Made by a program: the position numbers and the translations under genes | Shown here: positions 27,227-34,787 of the stretch, in pieces | Numbering within the stretch: the stretch's first letter is position 1 | Layout: every line of letters starts with the position of its first letter | Notes under the pieces: model-generated | The model's database searches: none | Told to the model about the DNA's origin: nothing | The model's input: the letters and a program-made list of their open reading frames with translations, nothing else | NCBI RefSeq assembly: GCF_002946835.1 | Contig: NZ_CP026652.1 | Coordinates: forward strand, 5,890,001 to 5,954,000 | DNA: 64,000 nucleotides | Direction of reading: 5' to 3' | From: Streptomyces dengpaensis | GTDB lineage: Bacteria > Actinomycetota > Actinomycetes > Streptomycetales > Streptomycetaceae

Positions 27227-28579
27227 TCAGGAGCCTCCGTCGTTGGTGAGCAGGTGGAGCAGGGGGGCGCCGTCCGCGGGGAGCGGCTCCGCTCCCTCCC
27301 AGGCGCGGGCGAGGGCGCCGACCGTGCCGAGTTCGCCGACGAGTACGCCGCCGACGAGCCGGTCGTCGCGGACGACGACCTTGCGGTAGGTGCCGCGGGT
27401 GGCGTCGGCGAGCTGGATGACGTCGTCGCCCGGGCGGGGTTCGGGTTCGCCGAACGCGGCGAGGTCGAGGGGGGTGGAGTCGTGGCCGGTGAGGGTGAGA
27501 CGGGTCAGGGCGCGGGTGCCGGTGTAGCGGGCGGCGGGGCGGGTGGTCGGCCGCGCGGTGACTGCTTCCCCGGACTCGGCGGCTTCCCTGGCCTCGGCGG
27601 TTATCAACTCTGCGAGAGTGTCAGCCTGTTCGAGAGCCGGTGTGGCCAAGCCGTAGATATGTCCCTCGTGTTGGGCGCAGTCGCCGATCGCCCGGATGTG
27701 CGGGTCGGACGTCCGCAGTTCGTCGTCGACGAGGATGCCCTTGTGGACGGCGAGTCCCGCGTCGTTGGCCAGACCCACGCGAGGGTGGACGCCGCAGGCC
27801 AGGACCACGAGGTCGGCGTCGAGGGCGTACCCGTCGGCCAGCTCGACCGAGCGGACCGCACCGCCGACGCAGCGCACGTCGCGCACCCGGCACTCGGTGT
27901 GCACCTCGACGCCCAGGTCCGTGAGGTGCCGGTGGACCAGACGGGACGCGGACGGGTCGAGCTGGCGCTCCATGAGCCGCTCGGACTGCTGGGCCAGCAC
28001 CACCTGGGCGCCGCGCACGGCGAGCGCGCGGGCGGCGGAGACGCCGAGCAGACCGCCGCCGATCACGACGACGCGGGCGCCGGGCCGTACGGACTTCGAC
28101 AGGCCCAGGCAGTCGTCCATCGTGCGGAACGCGTGGACACCGTCGGGGAGTTCGTGCCTGGCCGACGTGAACAGGCCGCGCAGCGGCGGGAGTACGGGGT
28201 TCGAGCCCGTCGCGAGGACCAGCGTGTCGTATGCGATCACCGAGCCATCCGCGCAGTGCAGCGTGCGCGTGGCGCGGTCGATGCCGGTGACCCGGGCGCG
28301 GGTCAGCCGGCTCGGCGCGGGGAGGGCGATCACCTCGGGGGCATACCGCCCGGCCAGGACCTCGGCGAGCAGGACACGGTTGTACGGGGGGTGCTCCTCC
28401 TCGCCGACGAGCTCGACGGTCACGGCGGGCCCGGCCGACCCGGCGGACGCACCGGTTGCGGCGGAAGACGCGCCGGACGCGCCGGTCGCCCCGGTCGCCC
28501 CGAGCTCTTCGAGCCGCCGGGCGAGCCGTGCGCCCGCGAGCCCGGCGCCGATCACCACCACATGCGTTTTCGAGGTCAT
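27227..28579 (-). CDS. FAD-dependent oxidoreductase of the nitrite reductase operon
   Basis: About 450 residues. Rossmann FAD motif at the very start (VVVIGAGLAGARLARRLEELG), NAD motif (VVVIGGGLLGVSAARALAVRG) and the ATG/GDCAQH segments of the rubredoxin/NirB N-terminal flavoprotein family, but no iron-sulfur or siroheme domain. It resembles the flavin half of NirB and may be an extra electron-transfer partner. An Ala/Gly/Ser-rich loop (~30-55) interrupts the first Rossmann domain. GTG 28585 is an equally possible start two codons upstream. First gene of the operon. Confidence 0.88.
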   Translation of the reverse strand: MTSKTHVVVIGAGLAGARLARRLEELGATGATGASGASSAATGASAGSAGPAVTVELVGEEEHPPYNRVLLAEVLAGRYAPEVIALPAPSRLTRARVTGIDRATRTLHCADGSVIAYDTLVLATGSNPVLPPLRGLFTSARHELPDGVHAFRTMDDCLGLSKSVRPGARVVVIGGGLLGVSAARALAVRGAQVVLAQQSERLMERQLDPSASRLVHRHLTDLGVEVHTECRVRDVRCVGGAVRSVELADGYALDADLVVLACGVHPRVGLANDAGLAVHKGILVDDELRTSDPHIRAIGDCAQHEGHIYGLATPALEQADTLAELITAEAREAAESGEAVTARPTTRPAARYTGTRALTRLTLTGHDSTPLDLAAFGEPEPRPGDDVIQLADATRGTYRKVVVRDDRLVGGVLVGELGTVGALARAWEGAEPLPADGAPLLHLLTNDGGS

Positions 28580-28601
28580 GACCACACCGTGCGGTGCCGG
28601 T

Positions 28602-28639
28602 GTTACCCGGCCGCATCACGGTTGTTTCCCGGGAGGAAC
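28602..28639 (-). promoter_or_regulatory. Probable GlnR box of the nir operon
   Basis: Read toward nir: GTTCC-N6-GAAAC-N6-GATGC-N6-GTAAC, four half-sites at exact 11-bp steps. The consensus I know for actinobacterial GlnR is gTnAC-N6-GaAAC repeated. Half-sites 1, 2 and 4 fit well, the third poorly. The box ends only 23 bp before the ATG (17 before the GTG), which would require a very short leader. Confidence 0.65.
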
Positions 28640-28833
28640 GCTGCCCTCAGCGGGGATGGGGTCCGGATGTGAGGGTTCGGGGGGCGCTGGGAAGTGGCGG
28701 CTGTGAGATGGGCCCTGAAGCCGGCCCTGAGGTGAGGCGTGAGGTGGGGCCGAAGGGGGCCGAACCTCAGAAACCCCTCAAGCTTCGCAGGATTCATGGA
28801 CCGCACATCTACTTCGTCCATAGGCTCGCGATC

Positions 28834-29616
28834 ATGCCCGACATATCACTGACCATGGTCGCCGTCCTGTGCCTCGCCTCCCTGGCGGCCGGCTGGATCG
28901 ACGCCGTGGTGGGCGGCGGCGGGCTGCTCCTGCTCCCCGCGCTGCTGCTCGGGCTGCCGAGCGGCACACCGGCGGCGTACGCGCTCGGCACGAACAAGGC
29001 GGTGGCGATCGTCGGCACGACCGGCGCGGCGGTGACGTACGCACGCAAGGCGCCCGTCGATGTGCGCCTCGCCGTACGGATCGGGCTCGCGGCGCTCGCC
29101 GGTTCGACGGGGGGCGCCTTCGTCGCGGCCGGGATGAGCACCGACGTACTGAAGCCGGTCGTCATGGTCGTCCTGCTCGGCGTCGGAACCTTCGTGATCC
29201 TCAAGCCCGCGTTCGGTACGGCGCCATCGGCCACCCCGGTCTCCGCGCGCCGCGTGCTGGCCGCGATCGGGCTCGCCGGCCTCGGCATCGGCTTCTACGA
29301 CGGGCTGATCGGCCCCGGCACCGGTACGTTCCTGGTGCTCGCGCTCACCGCGCTCCTCCACCTCGACCTGGTGACCGCCTCCGCCACCGCCAAGATCGTC
29401 AACTGCTGCACCAACGCGGGCGCCCTCGCGACCTTCGCCTGGAAGGGCACGGTGCACTGGCAACTGGCCGCCCTGATGGCCGTGTTCAACCTGGTCGGCG
29501 GGACGGTCGGGGCGCGGACGGCGCTGAAGAAGGGCAGCGGGTTCGTACGGGTGGTGCTGCTGACGGTGGTGTTCGCGCTGGTGGCGAATCTGGCGTATCA
29601 GCAGTGGGTGGCGTGA
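28834..29616 (+). CDS. TSUP (TauE/SafE) family permease
   Basis: 260-residue integral membrane protein with about eight hydrophobic segments and the two characteristic TSUP half-repeats (GWIDAVVGGGGLLLLPALLL and GFYDGLIGPGTGTFLVLAL). The family moves sulfite, sulfoacetate or related organosulfur anions. The ATG at 28834 begins the first helix; the longer upstream frame has no membrane character. Divergent from the nir operon. Confidence 0.92.
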   Translation: MPDISLTMVAVLCLASLAAGWIDAVVGGGGLLLLPALLLGLPSGTPAAYALGTNKAVAIVGTTGAAVTYARKAPVDVRLAVRIGLAALAGSTGGAFVAAGMSTDVLKPVVMVVLLGVGTFVILKPAFGTAPSATPVSARRVLAAIGLAGLGIGFYDGLIGPGTGTFLVLALTALLHLDLVTASATAKIVNCCTNAGALATFAWKGTVHWQLAALMAVFNLVGGTVGARTALKKGSGFVRVVLLTVVFALVANLAYQQWVA

Positions 29617-29621
29617 CGGCG

Positions 29622-29705
29622 GGATGTCACTCTGCACGGCTGGTGGATGTCACTCAGTACGGCGGGTGGATGTCACTCTGCCGGTGTGACCGGGCGGACG
29701 TCACT
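29622..29705. repeat. Four spaced copies of GGATGTCACTC between TSUP and protease genes
   Basis: Copies start at 29622, 29644, 29668 and 29696 (spacing 22, 24, 28 bp); the last runs into the protease stop codon. Confidence 0.8.
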
Positions 29706-30771
29706 CCGACAGCTTGATGTTGATTGACCAGGGGTCGCCGACCTTGACGGGTTGCCCGTTGACGTCCTTTCCATCCTCTGTGAACACGCCGCTGACTTTG
29801 AGTTTCTCACCTGGCGCGGACGACTGAAGGATGTTGCACACCTGAGGGACGCTGGTGACCGGAGTGTCCTTGAGGTGGGTGATGACGTCACCGGCCACAA
29901 GTTCCGCCGCGCTGGCCGGAGAGTTGCTGTCCACGCTGCCTACGTAGAGACCGTCGATCTGTTTGTCGACGAGATTTTTCTGAAGCGCCTGAGCATCGGC
30001 TTGTAGGTCAGCGGTGAAGTAGTCGACGAAATTCGGGTCGCTGAGCGCGACGAGTGTCTGCCATCCGGGATTGTTCTTGCTCTTTCCGTCGGCGAGCCCT
30101 TGGAGGATGGGTTCGGCGTGGCTGCTGCTGATGGCGAAGTTCTGGTCCCGGATATCGCCTGCCGCGTAGGAGTCGTTGATACCGACAAGCTGTGCCCTGT
30201 CGTTGAGCAACGGCCCTCCGGAGTTCCCGGCGTTGAGTGTCGCCGAATGCTGGATGGTGGACGGCAGATCGGGCTGACTCAGATTGCCCGTCTCGGCGAC
30301 GTCGGGCACCTGGACCACCCCGTTGGTCAGGACGGCCTTCTGACTGCCGACGTCGCCTCCCGCCGAGGGGTAGCCGATCGCCGTCACTTCGTCCCCTTGC
30401 TTGAGTTCGCGGCTGTCGCCGAACTCCACCTGTTTCAGATCCTCTTCTGGCGTCGAGAGTTTCAAGACCGCCAGGTCCTCGCAGGGATCACTTCCCAACA
30501 GCCGGACGGGAACGGGCCCGCGGTCCCCGATGCGGACTTTGAGGGCGGTCTCACCGGCGACGACATGGGCGTTGGTGAGGATGAGGCCCTGTTCGGCGTC
30601 GTAGATGATTCCCGTACCGGAACTCACACTGCCCACGACTTGCACGGTCGCGGGCGCCACCTTTTCAAAGATCTCCTTAGGGTCGTCCGCCGTGGCCGTG
30701 GGTGCCGTGAAACCAGCGCTCAAAGCGACGGCTGACGCGGTGGCGACGCATATTCTGGCTATCGGCCGCAT
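29701..30771 (-). CDS. Secreted trypsin-like serine protease with PDZ domain (DegP/HtrA-like)
   Basis: 356 residues from the ATG at 30771 (GGGAGG 5 nt before). Signal peptide ends near TATADD (~30). Catalytic triad: His in LTNAHVVAG, Asp in CEDLAVLKL, Ser in LNAGNSGGPLL. A C-terminal PDZ domain follows (GLYVGSVDSNSPASAAELVAGDVITHLKD). Role in extracellular protein quality control is likely. Third codon positions appear less GC-rich than neighbours, which may indicate transfer; I judged this by eye. Confidence 0.93.
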   Translation of the reverse strand: MRPIARICVATASAVALSAGFTAPTATADDPKEIFEKVAPATVQVVGSVSSGTGIIYDAEQGLILTNAHVVAGETALKVRIGDRGPVPVRLLGSDPCEDLAVLKLSTPEEDLKQVEFGDSRELKQGDEVTAIGYPSAGGDVGSQKAVLTNGVVQVPDVAETGNLSQPDLPSTIQHSATLNAGNSGGPLLNDRAQLVGINDSYAAGDIRDQNFAISSSHAEPILQGLADGKSKNNPGWQTLVALSDPNFVDYFTADLQADAQALQKNLVDKQIDGLYVGSVDSNSPASAAELVAGDVITHLKDTPVTSVPQVCNILQSSAPGEKLKVSGVFTEDGKDVNGQPVKVGDPWSINIKLSE

Positions 30772-30879
30772 ACGGGCCTCCCAGCTCCTGGCCTGAGGTG
30801 TCAGCACTCAAGCCCGAGAAAGATCTGCCCTTTTCAGCGTAAGGCTCCCGCTGACGTCTGTCGCGGTGAACGGCGGCCG

Positions 30880-30895
30880 CCGGCCATCCGGCCGG
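30880..30895 (-). terminator. Short GC hairpin downstream of sortase
   Basis: CCGGCC-ATCC-GGCCGG, 22 bp after the sortase stop. Plausible weak terminator. Confidence 0.4.
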
Positions 30896-30917
30896 TCTCC
30901 CCTCCAGGGGCCGCTGT

Positions 30918-31547
30918 TTACCCGCCCCGGCTCCCCGTCAGATGGGCGAAGACGACCACGTTGCCCTGATACCCCGTCGTCTTCGAGTAGCCGCCTCCGC
31001 AGGTGATGACGCGGAGCTCAGGGCGGTCCGCGGCGCCGTACACCTTGTCGTCGGGGAAGTCGCGGGCGGCGTAGACCTCGACGGCGTCGACGGCGAAGAC
31101 CGCGGTGCTGCCGTCGCGGCGGGCCACCTCGATGGTGTCGGACTTCTTGAGGGAACCGAGGTCGTAGAAGACGGCGGGACCTTCGGTGTTGTCGACGTGT
31201 CCGGCGACGATGGCGGTGCCTCGCTCGCCCGGGGTGGTGCCGGCCTCGTACCAGCCGGCGAGGTTCTTCTCCCCGGCGGGCGGGACGTCCAGGCTGCCCT
31301 GCGGGGTGAGGGCGAGTCCCATCAGCGGGGCGTTGACGTGGATCGAGGGTATGCGTATGCGTTCGGGCGGGGAATGCGGCAGCGCGGGCGCCGCGGACTC
31401 CTTGGCGCGGGTGCCGGGCGACGCGGCCTGCGCGGCGGACGGCTGGGGCGGCGCATGGGTCTCGGCGCCGCTGCGCAGCAGCCAGGCACCGGAGCCGAGC
31501 GCGACCACGGTGACGGACGATATGGCGATGTCGCTGACCCGGCGCAC
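30918..31547 (-). CDS. Class F sortase
   Basis: 209 residues from GTG 31547, which has AGGAGG at 5 nt; the upstream extension to 31637 has no ribosome site. One N-terminal membrane helix (IAISSVTVVALGSGAWLL), a proline/alanine-rich linker, then the sortase beta-barrel: IRIPSIHVNAPLMGL, TAIVAGHVDN with catalytic His, ELRVITCGG with catalytic Cys. Cysteine transpeptidase attaching proteins at the cell surface. Lies downstream of and probably co-transcribed with a secreted protein with a C-terminal anchor, its likely substrate. Confidence 0.93.
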   Translation of the reverse strand: MRRVSDIAISSVTVVALGSGAWLLRSGAETHAPPQPSAAQAASPGTRAKESAAPALPHSPPERIRIPSIHVNAPLMGLALTPQGSLDVPPAGEKNLAGWYEAGTTPGERGTAIVAGHVDNTEGPAVFYDLGSLKKSDTIEVARRDGSTAVFAVDAVEVYAARDFPDDKVYGAADRPELRVITCGGGYSKTTGYQGNVVVFAHLTGSRGG

Positions 31548-31687
31548 GTGAGCCTCCTCTCTGCTCGCTCCTGTCGCGGTCTTCTGTTCGTTGCTGGGTC
31601 CCGTTCCCCCTCCGGGCCGCGAGGGGCGTCGGGCCACGGAGGGGGAGGGGACGGCGGTACCGGTGGACGGACAGCGGAGGGTGTCCG

Positions 31688-32203
31688 TCAGATCCTGTCG
31701 CCTCTCGCCCGGCGATGCAGGAGCCAGGTACCGCCCGCGGCGGCGACGGCCAGGGCCGCCACTCCCGCCGCGGTCTTCACGGGGTCGGTGCCCAGAGCGC
31801 CACCGACCCCCGTCTTCACCAGTCCGCGCGGCTGGACCTGCTCCCGCGTGGACGTCAGGGTCACCACCAGGTCACCCTTCACCTGCCGGCCGCCGTCGCA
31901 CTTCGCGACGATCTCGTACGTCCCCGGCTGCGCGCTCGGCGGCACCCGGAACTGGCCGATCGCGTCGTTCTCGTGCGTGCTGGGGGTGAACATGAAGCTG
32001 CCCGCGCCCACCGCGCTCGCGTCACCCGTCGCCGTGGCCTGGCCGCACGCCGCCGTGTTGACGGTGACGTCGCCCCCCGGGACGACGTTGGAGGGGAACA
32101 CCTCCAGGCTCGCGCTGTCCGCACCGTACGCGGGCGCGGTGGCGAGGCCCGCGGCGGCGACGGCGAGTGCGGTACCGGTCAGCAGACGGGCGGTACGTCG
32201 CAT
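31688..32203 (-). CDS. Secreted protein with C-terminal anchor, probable class F sortase partner
   Basis: 171 residues from ATG 32203 (GGAGGAG 8 nt upstream). Signal peptide ends AYG (~27). A beta-sandwich-like domain with two cysteines (NTAACGQ, IVAKCDGG) follows, then a C-terminal region with VKTGVGG, a hydrophobic stretch (AAGVAALAVAAAGGTWLL) and basic HRRARGDRI tail. No LPXTG or LAXTG motif; the conserved VKTGVGG may be the processing site. Operon with the sortase 140 bp downstream. Confidence 0.82.
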   Translation of the reverse strand: MRRTARLLTGTALAVAAAGLATAPAYGADSASLEVFPSNVVPGGDVTVNTAACGQATATGDASAVGAGSFMFTPSTHENDAIGQFRVPPSAQPGTYEIVAKCDGGRQVKGDLVVTLTSTREQVQPRGLVKTGVGGALGTDPVKTAAGVAALAVAAAGGTWLLHRRARGDRI

Positions 32204-32301
32204 CGTGCTTGCTCCTCCGAAGGGGCGCGGCCCGCGACACCCCCGTGCCGCTGTGTCGGTCGTGCCCCTGCTGTACCGAGGTAAGTGGCACGTGGCGACG
32301 T

Positions 32302-32330
32302 CCGCTTCCTGACCGAACGTCAGGAAGCGG
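32302..32330. promoter_or_regulatory. 12-bp perfect inverted repeat upstream of the sortase operon
   Basis: CCGCTTCCTGAC-CGAAC-GTCAGGAAGCGG, 29 bp in total, about 100 bp before the secreted-protein start and 125 bp before the divergent small gene. May be an operator or RNA hairpin. Confidence 0.65.
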
Positions 32331-32454
32331 GCTGAACGGGTGTCATCCGGGCAGTCGGGGAGTGCCGGATCAGCCGCATTCCAGCAGGTCACCGGGGTGC
32401 GGCGGGTGTCCGACGGAAAAGAACGCGAAGGGTACGGGGCGGGGGTGTGAACGG

Positions 32455-32904
32455 GTGATCAGGCTGGGCGGCGGAGCCGCTTCCGAACCGGCAGAGCCCC
32501 TCCCGCAGACGGACTTGGCATCGTTCAGAAGCGCCTGCTTCGAAGCCACGCGAGGAATCGGGGCTCGTACCGAAGAGCTGGCCTTCGCTGGAGCGTCCAG
32601 CTTCCACGCGGTCACGATCGCCGGACGCGCGGGCTCGCACGCCGTCTTGTGCCACGACCACCTGCCCCTCGTCGCCTTCACCGGCACGTCACCTGTGCCG
32701 GGCCGGCCGGTGTCGGGTTTCGTGGACCCGCCGGCATGGGCGGGAGGCTTCGACGCTGTCGGTCTTCGGGCCCTGCCCACGCGTGATCTGAACGCGCCCA
32801 TGGCCAGCGTGGACTTGAGCGAGCTGGCGAACGCGGAGCTCGCCCAGATCCGTTACTGGCGCCCCGGGGTGGTTGGCGACTTGCTGTTCAACTGGTGGGG
32901 CTGA
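32455..32904 (+). CDS. Hypothetical protein, 149 aa
   Basis: From GTG 32455 (GGGGG upstream) to 32904. Not recognised. Contains regular segments (FHAVTIAGRAGSHAVLCHDHLPLVAFTG, VDLSELANAELAQIRYWRP, terminal VGDLLFNWWG) consistent with a small folded cytoplasmic protein. Codon bias is coding-like from about 32460 on; the frame upstream of this overlaps the divergent gene's promoter and is not believed. Confidence 0.65.
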   Translation: MIRLGGGAASEPAEPLPQTDLASFRSACFEATRGIGARTEELAFAGASSFHAVTIAGRAGSHAVLCHDHLPLVAFTGTSPVPGRPVSGFVDPPAWAGGFDAVGLRALPTRDLNAPMASVDLSELANAELAQIRYWRPGVVGDLLFNWWG

Positions 32905-33241
32905 GGATCCCCGTCAATGGAAGACATGACCTGGCGGGTGGAGGGGAGCGCCTGGCTCACATGGGCGTCGGTGAGGGCGGTGGGCTTGCCCCCTGGTGTT
33001 TTCCAGTGGCTGTTGGGGCCGCCCGCTTCTTTGGCAGTGTCGTGCTTCCGCGAGCCGGGTAAAGGGCGCTGCGCTTCGCGTCGGCTGCGCCGATCGGCCT
33101 GCGGCCGACCCGTGACTCGGCTCGCTCCAGCACGGGGGAGAAGCGAGCGGACGGCCCGGAAGGGTGGGTGGCCGAGGTGCGCTTGCGGGCGGGGTCGGCT
33201 GCGTCGCGGTCCGGGGTGGGGCGGGCGCGCTGGCGGCTCGC

Positions 33242-33461
33242 CTGCACGCCGGGTCGGCTTAGCGGCCTGCGGGTGAGTGGATGGGGCGCGCTCGTGGGTC
33301 GGGGCCACGCCCCGTGGGCTTGGCCGCTTGCGGGTGGGTGGGGGTGCGCAGCGGCCGGGTGGCGGCACGCCCGGTGGGCTTGGCGGCTTGCGGGTGGGGA
33401 CGGGTGCGCAGCGGCGGGGTGGCAGCACGCCTGGTGGGCTCAGCGGCTTGCTGGTGGGGAC
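33242..33461. repeat. 60-bp tandem repeat, about 3.6 copies
   Basis: Units at 33314-33373 and 33374-33433 are nearly identical; a degenerate unit precedes (from ~33252) and a partial one follows (33434-33461). Each unit has GTGGGCTTGGCGGCTTGC near its start and GTGCGCAGCGGC in the middle. Confidence 0.9.
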
Positions 33462-33481
33462 GCATCCGGGGGGCCTCTGGG

Positions 33482-33563
33482 GGTAATTGGCAGATTTGGG
33501 CCACGCCGCGACAGGAAAGCCCCAGGTGGGTGGCTGGGGGGTGGCCCAAATCTGCCAATTACC
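33482..33563. repeat. 23-bp perfect inverted repeat (82-bp hairpin)
   Basis: Arms 33482-33504 and 33541-33563 are perfect reverse complements, starting with GGTAATTGGCAG, separated by 36 bp. The A/T content of the arms contrasts with the surrounding GC-rich DNA. Confidence 0.92.
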
Positions 33564-33644
33564 GTCCCCTGGGAGGCAGAAGGCCCCCAGGGCCCCTCAC
33601 CTGTCAGACCAGCATCACCCATCACGCCTCCCAAGGCCGAGAGA

Positions 33645-33698
33645 GGGTAATTGGCAGCTTTGTCTCACGTCAGGACAGGGAAACCCCAGGTGGGCGGC
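33645..33698. repeat. Diverged direct copy of the 33481-33534 segment
   Basis: Begins with the same GGGTAATTGGCAG and ends with CCCCAGGTGGGCGGC, matching 33481-33534 over about 54 bp, but the second (inverted) arm is absent here. Confidence 0.8.
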
Positions 33699-33912
33699 GC
33701 AACCAGTCTCGTACGTTCTATCGTCGGCACGCTGGGCGGACCAGGGAATCGAGCGCGGTGGCTGTGAAGGCGACGGCGGCGTACACCTCCCAGCAGGTGC
33801 ACCGGTCGTGACTCCCATCCGTCCTGCTCGGTACAGCCGGCACCATCCGCTGGAACACCCTTCCTCCGGGGAGGGCACATGGGGCAACGGGGTCCTCCTT
33901 GCACACGAACGG

Positions 33913-33949
33913 GGCGGCGTACGCCGACCGGGTGTCGGTGTACGCCGCC
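33913..33949 (-). terminator. Terminator of the ABC-2 exporter operon
   Basis: 16-bp stem (33913-33928 and 33934-33949) with one G-T pair and loop CGGGT, 47 bp after the permease stop. Confidence 0.85.
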
Positions 33950-33995
33950 CTGGGGTGGCACGAGTTGCGGGAGGTGGCCCGCCTTGTCATGGCGG

Positions 33996-34787
33996 TTATT
34001 TCGGGTCGTCGTTGAACTTCGAGGTCGACCAGAAGTAGCCGAGCACCGCGAGGCCCAGGCACCAGACGACGGCGAGCCATCCGTTGTGGCCGATCTCGGT
34101 GCCGAGCAGCAGGCCGCGCAGGGTCTCGATGGCAGGTGTGAACGGCTGGTATTCGGCGATCGGCTGGAACCAGCCCGGCATCGCGTCGATCGGGGTGAAC
34201 GCGCTGGAGATGAGCGGCAGGAGGATCAGCGGCATGGCGCTGTTGCTGGCGGCCTCGGCGTTCGGGCTGGCCATGCCCATCCCGACCGCGATCCAGGTGA
34301 GCGCCATGGTGAAGAGCGCGAGCAGCCCGAACGCTGCCAGCCACTCCAGGGCCGTGGCGTCCGTGGAGCGGAAGCCGATGGCCACGGCGACGGCGCCGAC
34401 GAGGACCACGCTGGCGATCGACTGCAGGACGCTGCCGACGACGTGCCCGACGAGCACCGAAGGGCGGTGGATCGCCATCGTGCGGAAGCGGGCGATGATG
34501 CCCTCGGACATGTCGGTGGAGACGGACACCGCGGCCCCGATGACGGTGCTGCCGATGGTCATCAGCAGGATGCCCGGGACGACATAGGCGATGTACTCGG
34601 AGCGGTCGGCGCCGCCGCCGCCGATGCCCGCGCTCATCACGTCGCCGAAGATGTAGACGAAGAGCAGCAGCAGCATGATCGGGGTGAGCAGCAGGTTCAG
34701 GGTGAGCGACGGGTAGCGCCGGGCGTGCAGGAGGTTGCGGCGCAGCATCGTGGACGAGTCGCGCATGGCAAGGGAGAGGGCGCTCAT
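33996..34787 (-). CDS. ABC-2 type transporter permease (DrrB-like)
   Basis: 263 residues with six predicted membrane helices of the ABC-2 fold (LTLNLLLTPIMLLLLFVYIFG, GILLMTIGSTVIGAAVS, and others) and the family-typical PLILLPLISSAFTPIDAMPGWFQPIAEYQPFTP segment. Exports a lipophilic compound with the ATPase encoded just upstream; the two genes overlap by ATGA. Confidence 0.94.
   Translation of the reverse strand: MSALSLAMRDSSTMLRRNLLHARRYPSLTLNLLLTPIMLLLLFVYIFGDVMSAGIGGGGADRSEYIAYVVPGILLMTIGSTVIGAAVSVSTDMSEGIIARFRTMAIHRPSVLVGHVVGSVLQSIASVVLVGAVAVAIGFRSTDATALEWLAAFGLLALFTMALTWIAVGMGMASPNAEAASNSAMPLILLPLISSAFTPIDAMPGWFQPIAEYQPFTPAIETLRGLLLGTEIGHNGWLAVVWCLGLAVLGYFWSTSKFNDDPK

Larger units (their letters stand above)
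32905..33995. other. Repeat island without convincing genes (1.09 kb)
   Basis: Long frames exist on both strands but code for low-complexity Gly/Arg/Pro-rich peptides that follow the DNA repeats in every frame. Contents: a 60-bp tandem array (33242-33461), a long inverted repeat (33482-33563), a partial direct copy of it (33645-33698), and a terminator (33913-33949) for the ABC operon. No transposase, integrase or RNA gene is visible. Confidence 0.7.

Noticed and set aside
24863..28672. 1269-residue open frame antisense to nirB and its flavoprotein
   Set aside because: Same effect; the sense strand carries clear NirB and flavoprotein motifs across the whole stretch.
32917..34038. Several 60-180 residue frames on both strands in the repeat island
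   Set aside because: Their peptide repeats only mirror the 60-bp DNA repeat and the hairpin; no ribosome sites or codon-bias support.
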